From DATHGT01 sp035317605 (GTDB lineage Bacteria; Methylomirabilota; Methylomirabilia; Rokubacteriales; CSP1-6), in the NCBI GenBank assembly GCA_035317605.1, contig DATHGT010000099.1, positions 1 to 19,080 on the forward strand: a DNA stretch of 19,080 nucleotides, in the 5' to 3' direction. Numbering within the stretch: the stretch's first letter is position 1; every line of letters starts with the position of its first letter. Positions 14,168-19,080 of this stretch are shown piece after piece. Under the pieces are notes generated by a model, which saw only the letters and a list, made by a program, of their open reading frames with translations, was not told where the DNA came from and made no database searches. Both the position numbers and the translations under genes were made by a program.

Positions 14168-15622
14168 TCAGTCGTAGCCGGGGGGTGGGACGAAGGACTG
14201 GAACTCGCGCTCGAGCATCTTCGCGAAGGCCAGGCACGTGAGGTCGCCGAACTGGGGACCGACGATTTGGACGCCGACGGGCAGGCCGCCTGATGTGAAA
14301 CCGCAGGGCGCGGCGGTGGAGGGGAGATTGAACGCGCCGGTGTAGCCGGCCCAGAACAACTGGTCGGTCACGAGACTGTGCCGGCCGTTGATGACCAGCG
14401 TGCGCTCGTAGCGCTCGCCCCCCTGATCGTGGGGGAACGCGGCGGTCCCGGCGACCGGGCAGAGCAAGAGATCGTAGCGGGTGAAGAACTCCGCCCACGC
14501 CGCGCGCATGCGATGGCGCGCCTCGTTGGCGGCGAGCCAGTCACGGTGAGGCAGCACGGCGGCCCGGAGCGCGCGCGCACGGTAGCTCTCGTCGCCGTCG
14601 GCGAGCTCGCGCACGAGGCCGAGGTTCGTCTCGAACTCCGCGTCGCTCTGGCGGTCCGACGTCGCCGCGCGCAGGAGCCGGGTGTACACCGCGAAGGCCT
14701 CGCGGGTGTCGATGGCCGGCCGCGCGCGGTCGTCGACCTTCACCTTCTGCAGGCGCAGGAAATCACCGAGCGCCTGGAGGCGATCCTGGACCTCGCGGTC
14801 GACGTCGGCCTCCGGCGCATCCAGCATCAGCGCGACCTTGAAATCGCGCAGGCGCTTCTGCCGAGGTTGACGCAGACGCAGCTGCCATCCCGCCGCGTCG
14901 ATCGGCTCGGGTCCGGCCATGACCGACAGCGCCAGCGCGAGATCGTCGGCGCTGCGCGCGAGCGGACCGACGACGTCGATGTCGACCGGCGCGTCCTGCC
15001 ACGGCAGCGCCTGTCCGCGGCGCGGCACGATGCCCCAGGTCGGCTTGTGGCCGTAGACGCCGCAGAAGTGGGCCGGGTTGCGGATCGACGAGCCGATGTC
15101 GCTGCCGGCCTCGAGCGCGGTGAGCCCGGCGGCCAGCGCCGCCGCCGAGCCGCCCGACGATCCGCCCGGCGCGCGGGTGAGGTCCCAGGGATTATTGGTG
15201 GTGCCGTAAATCGCGTTGAAGCTCTGCCAGTCGGCGAGATAGAGGGGCACGTTGGTCTTGCCGAAGAGCACGGCGCCGGCGCCCAGCAGGCGATCGACGA
15301 CGACGGCGTTGCGCTTGGCGACGTTGTCGCGGTACCCGGGCACGCCCCACGTGGTCGGCAGGCCGGCGACGTCGTACGATTCCTTGATCGTCATCGGCAC
15401 GCCGTGCAGCGGCCCCCACCTCTGGCCCTTGGCGAGCGCGCGATCGGCGGCCCGCGCCCGCTTGCGCGCGTTGTCGAAGTCGCGGACCACGATCGCGTTC
15501 AGCTTTGGATCGTGCTTCTCGACGCGCGCGAGGTAGAGATCGAGCAGCTCCAAGCAGCCGATCTTCTTCTTCGTGATGTCCGCGGCGAGCTGCCGGGCGG
15601 AGCGGAACGGAACGTCGAGCAC
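14168..15622 (-). CDS. Amidase (amidase signature family)
   Basis: A 484-residue amidase-signature hydrolase. The Ser-cisSer-Lys triad is visible: K80 in MTIKES, S155 in APGGSSGGSAAAL and S179 in GSDIGSSIRNPA; the 24-residue gap between the serines fits the family. The enzyme hydrolyses a carboxamide to acid plus ammonia or amine. PLHGVPMTIKESYDVAGLPT (71-90) is close to the family signature. No signal peptide is seen. The start is GTG at 15622 with GGGAGG 6 nt upstream; no nearby ATG has a better site. It is last in the minus-strand catabolic cluster, 105 bp after the alpha/beta hydrolase stop, with its own possible -10. A GatA role is unlikely, as gatB and gatC are absent and the sequence resembles catabolic amidases. 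Confidence 0.93.
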   Translation of the reverse strand: MLDVPFRSARQLAADITKKKIGCLELLDLYLARVEKHDPKLNAIVVRDFDNARKRARAADRALAKGQRWGPLHGVPMTIKESYDVAGLPTTWGVPGYRDNVAKRNAVVVDRLLGAGAVLFGKTNVPLYLADWQSFNAIYGTTNNPWDLTRAPGGSSGGSAAALAAGLTALEAGSDIGSSIRNPAHFCGVYGHKPTWGIVPRRGQALPWQDAPVDIDVVGPLARSADDLALALSVMAGPEPIDAAGWQLRLRQPRQKRLRDFKVALMLDAPEADVDREVQDRLQALGDFLRLQKVKVDDRARPAIDTREAFAVYTRLLRAATSDRQSDAEFETNLGLVRELADGDESYRARALRAAVLPHRDWLAANEARHRMRAAWAEFFTRYDLLLCPVAGTAAFPHDQGGERYERTLVINGRHSLVTDQLFWAGYTGAFNLPSTAAPCGFTSGGLPVGVQIVGPQFGDLTCLAFAKMLEREFQSFVPPPGYD

Positions 15623-15640
15623 GATGCACCTCCCGCGATC

Positions 15641-15646
15641 AGCCTA
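15641..15646 (-). promoter_or_regulatory. Candidate -10 box of the amidase gene
   Basis: Minus-strand TAGGCT lies 18 nt before the GTG at 15622, with the GGGAGG ribosome binding site in between. It has no TGN extension and no clear -35, so this is the weakest of the series. The rest of the 105-bp gap holds a 5-bp GC hairpin (15694-15708) without a T run. Confidence 0.28.
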
Positions 15647-15727
15647 CGGGTCGTTTCCGATATGGGCCGCGCGTGTTCCCCGCCGTCGTGGACCCGCCCG
15701 CGAGGCGGCTGAGGGCGAGCCTGCGGC

Positions 15728-16528
15728 CTACGCTTCGCGAAGGAACGTGGTGACCGCGCGCGCGGTCGCTTCCGGCTGCTCGAGATGAGGCGCGTGCCCC
15801 GCGCCCTTGATGACCTCCGTGTGCGTTTTGGCGAGCCGTCGCGCGAATTCGTCGGCGTACACGCGCGGCACCAGGCGGTCGTCCTCGCCCCAGACCAGGA
15901 GCGTGGGCGTGGCCGCGATCCGGTGGATGCGCTTCTTCAGGCCCTTGTCGGGGATCGGCCAGATGAACTTGCCCGTCGATCCCATGGCCCACGTCAGCCG
16001 CGTGCGCGCCAGCGCGGAGGCTTCGGGCTCGTCGGGAATCGCGAACAGCGCTTTCGCCGCGAGGCCGTTGGCGTCGCGAAAGACATAGTCGGGCAGCTCC
16101 GCCGGGCCGACCAGCATCCAGTTGATCACCGGCGCGTCGTCACGCCAGAGTCCGATCGGATCGAGCAGCGCCATCCGCCGCACCCGCGCGGGACGCTGGG
16201 CCGCGACCTCACACGCCACCATGGCCCCGAACGAATGCCCGGCGACCACGATCTCCGACAGTCCGAGCTGCTCGAGCAGCTCGTCGTAGCAGAGGACGAG
16301 ATCCCACAGCGTGTCGATCTCGTAGATCACGTCGGGCAAGTCAGGCGTCGTTCCCGGATGCTCGGGCGCGTACACGGTGAAGCGCTCGGCCAGGGCGTCG
16401 AGGAACGCGCCCCACGTGAGACCCCACGGTCCGTGAAAGTAGACCAGCGCGGGACCGCTCCCCTTGACGTGAACCCGGAAGGGGACGCGATCCTGCCAGA
16501 CCTTGACCGTGCGTGGGCTCGAGGTCAC
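15728..16528 (-). CDS. Alpha/beta hydrolase
   Basis: A 266-residue alpha/beta-hydrolase fold protein. The oxyanion loop is YFHGPWG (30-36). The nucleophile elbow is GHSFGAM with S99, the acid is D217 (GEDDRLVP) and the base is H245 (GAGHAPHLEQP). The cap lies at about 124-200. It would hydrolyse an ester, lactone, C-C bond or similar; the family alone does not fix the substrate. The start is GTG at 16528, whose last bases overlap the LLM-oxidoreductase stop (GTGA). A longer in-frame TTG start at 16579 would overlap the upstream gene by over 50 bp and add a charged, unconserved lead, so it was rejected. Translational coupling ties it to the flavin oxidoreductase. Confidence 0.9.
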   Translation of the reverse strand: MTSSPRTVKVWQDRVPFRVHVKGSGPALVYFHGPWGLTWGAFLDALAERFTVYAPEHPGTTPDLPDVIYEIDTLWDLVLCYDELLEQLGLSEIVVAGHSFGAMVACEVAAQRPARVRRMALLDPIGLWRDDAPVINWMLVGPAELPDYVFRDANGLAAKALFAIPDEPEASALARTRLTWAMGSTGKFIWPIPDKGLKKRIHRIAATPTLLVWGEDDRLVPRVYADEFARRLAKTHTEVIKGAGHAPHLEQPEATARAVTTFLREA

Positions 16529-17763
16529 GCGGTGGCCCCGACGGGCTGGCGGACTTTCTTCAGCCGCTCGGGCCACCAATGGTTCTCCCAGCCCTCGTCG
16601 TCCCAGATCTCGCGCAGGTGCGGCAGCACCTCGCTGCCGAGCAGGTCGATGTTCTTGAGCGTCAGCTCGTGAGGCATCGAGCCGATCTGCACCAGCAGCA
16701 TCAAGTTGCCCACGTGCAGGCCCTTGACGACTTCTTCGGCCAGGCGCTCGCGCACGGTGGCCGGACTGCCGGCGATCACGTAGCCCTTGTCGACGAAGTC
16801 ACGATAGCGGAGCGTCTTGGGATTCTCGGCGCGCCGCACGGGGTTGCGGTTGAACGCGAGCAGGCTCTTGTAGTCCTGGTTGCCGGGCGGGGCGAACCAG
16901 TGCGGCGGCACGTGCAGGCACTTGTGATAGAAGTACTCGACGTGCCGCGCGTAGTCGGTCTCGGCTTGCGCGTCGGTCTCCGACACCGCCACGAGCTGCA
17001 GGAACCCGGCGCGGTACGGATTGCGCGGCAACCCCTTCTTGTCGACCACGTTCCAGTAGCCGTCCATCATCGACCGCGCGGCGAGCGCGCCTGAATAACT
17101 CAGGAAGCAATAGCAGACGTTCTTCTCGGTGGCGAAGTCGAACGTGCTGATGCTGCCCGAGCCCGGCACCCACACCGGCGGATGCGGCGTCTGGACGGGG
17201 CGGGGCCAGAGATTCACGGTGGGCAGCTGAAAGTACTTCCCGTTCCACGCGAAGATTTCCTTGGCCTGCCAGGCCTTCAGCACGAGGTCGAACGCCTCGC
17301 GATAGCGCTCGCGGTGCTCCATGGGCGTGATGCCGTAGGCGAGGTTGACGTCCATGGGACTGCCGAGCGGCAGGCCGGCCACGAGACGCCCGTCGCTGAT
17401 GCAGTCGATCATCCCGTACTCCTCGGCCACGCGAACGGGCGGCGACGTCGTGGGCAGCGTCATGCCCATCTGCACGATCGCCACGTCGAGATCGTTGGTC
17501 AGCTTCGCCAGCACGCTGCCCATGAGGTTCGGGCTCGGCATGAACCCGTAGGCGTTCTGGTGGTGCTCGTTGGTGCACACGCCGTCGAACCCGGCGCGCG
17601 CGGCGTGGAGCAGCTCGTCGAGGGTCCAGTTGTAGTACTGGCCCACGCGCCGCGCGTCGGCCAGCTCCCACCACGGCGGCGTCACCCACACGCTCGGGTA
17701 GCGCCGCTCGAAGTCGGCGGGCAGCTCGCGGTGCGGCATCAGATGGAACGCGCTGATCTTCAT
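16525..17763 (-). CDS. LLM-class flavin-dependent oxidoreductase (luciferase-like)
   Basis: A 412-residue protein of the bacterial luciferase-like TIM-barrel superfamily, which uses FMNH2 or F420. Family markers are GFDGVCTNEHHQNAYG (58-73) with the EHH triplet, MGMTLPTTSPPVRVAEEYGM (99-118), GRLVAGLPLGSP (125-136) and VAGSPATVRERLAEEV-like text near the C-terminus (starting VIAGSP). It is longer than the common 330-380 residues. Monooxygenation of an organic substrate is the usual role in this context. The ATG has GGAGG 8 nt upstream. The alpha/beta hydrolase follows with a 4-bp overlap, so an oxidation-then-hydrolysis pair is plausible. The metal hydrolase gene lies 56 bp upstream on the same strand with no clear promoter between. 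Cofactor and substrate are not known. Confidence 0.92.
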   Translation of the reverse strand: MKISAFHLMPHRELPADFERRYPSVWVTPPWWELADARRVGQYYNWTLDELLHAARAGFDGVCTNEHHQNAYGFMPSPNLMGSVLAKLTNDLDVAIVQMGMTLPTTSPPVRVAEEYGMIDCISDGRLVAGLPLGSPMDVNLAYGITPMEHRERYREAFDLVLKAWQAKEIFAWNGKYFQLPTVNLWPRPVQTPHPPVWVPGSGSISTFDFATEKNVCYCFLSYSGALAARSMMDGYWNVVDKKGLPRNPYRAGFLQLVAVSETDAQAETDYARHVEYFYHKCLHVPPHWFAPPGNQDYKSLLAFNRNPVRRAENPKTLRYRDFVDKGYVIAGSPATVRERLAEEVVKGLHVGNLMLLVQIGSMPHELTLKNIDLLGSEVLPHLREIWDDEGWENHWWPERLKKVRQPVGATA

Positions 17764-17819
17764 CGGAAATCCTCCGGGGTCACGCGGCTCTCACTCGACG
17801 ATCTTCGCACGACACCCCG

Positions 17820-18647
17820 TCAGCGTCGCGGGGCGGTGACGAACAGGGCCTCGGCGTTCTTCCAGGCGATGCGCTCGGCGAGATCGGCGGGAAGATCGGC
17901 CAGCCACGCGCGGGAGAACGCGGCGTGGCCCACGATGTCGTTCCATCGGCCGGGCGTCCACGTGTCGGTGCCCACCATGAAGCGGTCGGGGAACTCCACG
18001 AACACCGCGCGCCATTCTGGACTCACGCGTCCGCCGGGCCCGACCTCGCTGCGAAGCGCCAGGTCGGCCCAGAGGCCCTTGTGCTTGCGCATCATGTCCC
18101 GCACGGTCGCGGCCGACGCGAACCCGGCGTGCGCCCAGAGCACGCGAGCTCCCGGGTCCTGCCTGAAGAAGCGCTCCACCGCGTCGGCGTCCGAGTGGGC
18201 CTGGAGGAACAACCCATGCTGCTTGGCCAGCTCCACGATCCGCCGGGGAATCGGGAGATCGGCGTCGTCACCGTGCAGGTGAAATTCCCCGATCGACACC
18301 CAGCGCTGCTTGGGCAGCTGCTCTTCCACGTAGCGCAGCGCCTCTGGATCCTTCATCCACGTCGACAGCTCGCCGCGCTTCCGGTACGGCCGCAGCCCCG
18401 GCACGATGAGATCGGGGGCCTCCGCCAGCAGCTTGACCGTCCCCTCGTTCGGCGAGCTCGACATCAGCACGCGCCTGAGCCCGGCCTTGCGCAGGATCGC
18501 CACCGCCTCCTTCGGCGGTGTCAGGTTCCACGCGTCGTGGCTGTAGTGCACGTGCGCGTCGACGATCGGCAGCTCGGCGGCTCTGGCGACCGGCGTCATG
18601 CCGAAGAGCCCCATGATGATCAGGCAGATCCCGAACGGCCCGGTCAC
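17820..18647 (-). CDS. Exported metal-dependent hydrolase (amidohydrolase superfamily)
   Basis: A 275-residue TIM-barrel metal-dependent hydrolase of the amidohydrolase type. The metal motif is DAHVHY with H32 and H34. Further likely active-site residues are E121 and H123/H125 (GEFHLHGDD), H151 (LQAHSD), H173 (WAHAGF) and D228 (MVGTDTW). The N-terminus MTGPFGICLIIMGLFGMTPV then ARAAE is a probable signal peptide, so it should work in the periplasm, unusual beside the cytoplasmic enzymes here. The start is GTG at 18647; it overlaps the stop of the small basic ORF by 4 bp (GTGA), and AAGGA lies 9 nt upstream. An internal ATG at 18614 would cut into the signal peptide. Substrate unknown; decarboxylase-like relatives are possible. 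Confidence 0.85.
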   Translation of the reverse strand: MTGPFGICLIIMGLFGMTPVARAAELPIVDAHVHYSHDAWNLTPPKEAVAILRKAGLRRVLMSSSPNEGTVKLLAEAPDLIVPGLRPYRKRGELSTWMKDPEALRYVEEQLPKQRWVSIGEFHLHGDDADLPIPRRIVELAKQHGLFLQAHSDADAVERFFRQDPGARVLWAHAGFASAATVRDMMRKHKGLWADLALRSEVGPGGRVSPEWRAVFVEFPDRFMVGTDTWTPGRWNDIVGHAAFSRAWLADLPADLAERIAWKNAEALFVTAPRR

Positions 18648-18787
18648 TTGCCGAAGTCCTTCATGTGCGAGCTGTTTCTGGACAAGTCCTTCGGTCCTTT
18701 CTTGAACCGTCCCACGCTGCGCCCTGCGAGATCACATGCGCTCTGACGTCGCTTGGTTTTGCTCCAGCTCACGCTGCCCTTGTTCAT
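18644..18787 (-). CDS. Small basic ORF, 47 residues, no family recognised
   Basis: An ORF too short for ordinary gene callers fills the space between the CoA ligase and the metal hydrolase. Its ATG (18787-18785) begins 1 nt after the ligase stop, and its TGA overlaps the hydrolase GTG start (GTGA). It encodes 47 residues with 8 Lys and 5 Arg against 3 Asp and no Glu, so the product is very basic, and it has 8 Ser. It starts MNKGSVSWSKTKRR, has GRFKKGPKDL near residues 26-35 and ends MKDFGK. About three quarters of its codons end in G or C, less than neighbouring genes. No membrane segment or Cys pair is seen. It could bind nucleic acid or be only a coupling leader peptide. The exact packing is the main evidence. 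Confidence 0.5.
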   Translation of the reverse strand: MNKGSVSWSKTKRRQSACDLAGRSVGRFKKGPKDLSRNSSHMKDFGK

Positions 18788-18788
18788 C

Positions 18789-19080
18789 TCAGTTCACTTT
18801 TCGCGTGCGGCCGGCCCAGTAGGGGTCGCGGAGCTTGAACTTCTGGAGCTTGCCGGTGGCGGTGCGGGTGAGCTGATCGCGCAGCTCGATCGAGGTCGGG
18901 CACTTGTAGTGGGCCATCCGGCTCCGGCAGTGCTCCATCAGATCCTTCTCGGTGGCCGACGCGCCCGCGCGGAGCACGACCAGCGCCTTGATGGTCTCGC
19001 CCCACTTCTCGTCGGGCACGCCGATCACCGCGACCTCCGCCACCGCCTCATGCTGGAAGAGGCAGTCCTCGACCTCGATG
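18789..19080 (-). CDS. AMP-forming acyl-CoA synthetase, C-terminal domain (5' part beyond window)
   Basis: The last 96 residues of an ANL-superfamily (AMP-binding) ligase; the rest lies beyond base 19080. The C-terminal domain is clear: IEVEDCLFQHEAVAEVAVIG, then VPDEKWGETIKALVVLRAG, then CRSRMAHYKCPTSIE and LTRTATGKLQKFKLRD. The Lys in TATGK is the residue that helps form the acyl-adenylate. These enzymes activate a carboxylic acid to its CoA thioester using ATP. The window shows no adenylation core, so the acid substrate cannot be inferred. It is the first visible gene of the minus-strand unit, followed 1 nt later by the small basic ORF. Confidence 0.92.
   Translation of the reverse strand, partial: IEVEDCLFQHEAVAEVAVIGVPDEKWGETIKALVVLRAGASATEKDLMEHCRSRMAHYKCPTSIELRDQLTRTATGKLQKFKLRDPYWAGRTRKVN

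Noticed and set aside
15694..15708. GC hairpin (CCGCC/GGCGG) after the alpha/beta hydrolase
   Set aside because: Five-bp stem without a T tract; not enough to call a terminator.
16529..16579. TTG start extending the alpha/beta hydrolase by 17 residues
   Set aside because: It would overlap the LLM gene by more than 50 bp; the GTG at 16528 gives a 4-bp GTGA overlap.
1..19080. CRISPR arrays, insertion sequences, tRNA or rRNA genes, att sites
   Set aside because: No spaced repeats, transposase motifs, terminal inverted repeats or RNA-gene-like stretches were seen on reading both strands.

Overview
This is a GC-rich, gene-dense bacterial window with few non-coding gaps and strong G/C bias at third codon positions. 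The mix of soil-type catabolic genes (amidase, LLM-class flavin oxidoreductase, group D flavin monooxygenase, SMP-30 lactonase, an orphan peptide/solute-binding protein, a CoA-ligase end, NIPSNAP) resembles uncultivated soil lineages such as Rokubacteria/Methylomirabilota. That assignment is inference from gene content; the window has no rRNA or tRNA marker.

Layout. At 1-1921, minus strand, is a two-gene module: a SIR2-like/TIR protein followed, through a TGATG stop/start overlap, by a STAND-type NTPase of the nSTAND1 kind that runs off the left edge. This looks like an NAD-linked immune or conflict system and is the most interesting part of the window. Divergent from it, on the plus strand, are a five-domain S1 RNA-binding protein (2019-3449) and a gamma-glutamyltransferase-family enzyme (3461-5239). 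A 252-bp gap carrying a promoter leads to a plus-strand operon: PEP mutase/isocitrate lyase-family enzyme, NIPSNAP protein and TPR lipoprotein (5492-8345). A small exported TPR protein (8356-8832, minus) and an acyl-CoA-dehydrogenase-fold monooxygenase (8898-10073, plus) diverge from a short shared promoter region.

From 10076 to 13690 the minus strand carries an SMP-30 lactonase and a MetE C-terminal-type methyltransferase (ATGA overlap), then an ABC solute-binding protein with its own promoter. A cupin (13807-14160) stands alone on the plus strand. From 14168 to the right edge everything is on the minus strand. In transcription order: the C-terminus of an AMP-forming acyl-CoA synthetase, a previously hidden 47-residue basic ORF, an exported metal-dependent hydrolase, an LLM flavin oxidoreductase, an alpha/beta hydrolase (GTGA overlap) and an amidase. 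This reads as a catabolic transcription unit for an amide, ester or aromatic-type substrate.

Promoters share a pattern. Eight starts are preceded by a TANNYT -10-like hexamer, four of them in the extended TGN form. Where the hexamer lies only 8-9 nt from the start codon there is no good Shine-Dalgarno sequence, which suggests leaderless mRNAs. Where it lies further away, a purine-rich Shine-Dalgarno sequence is present. No CRISPR array, insertion sequence, tRNA or rRNA was found.
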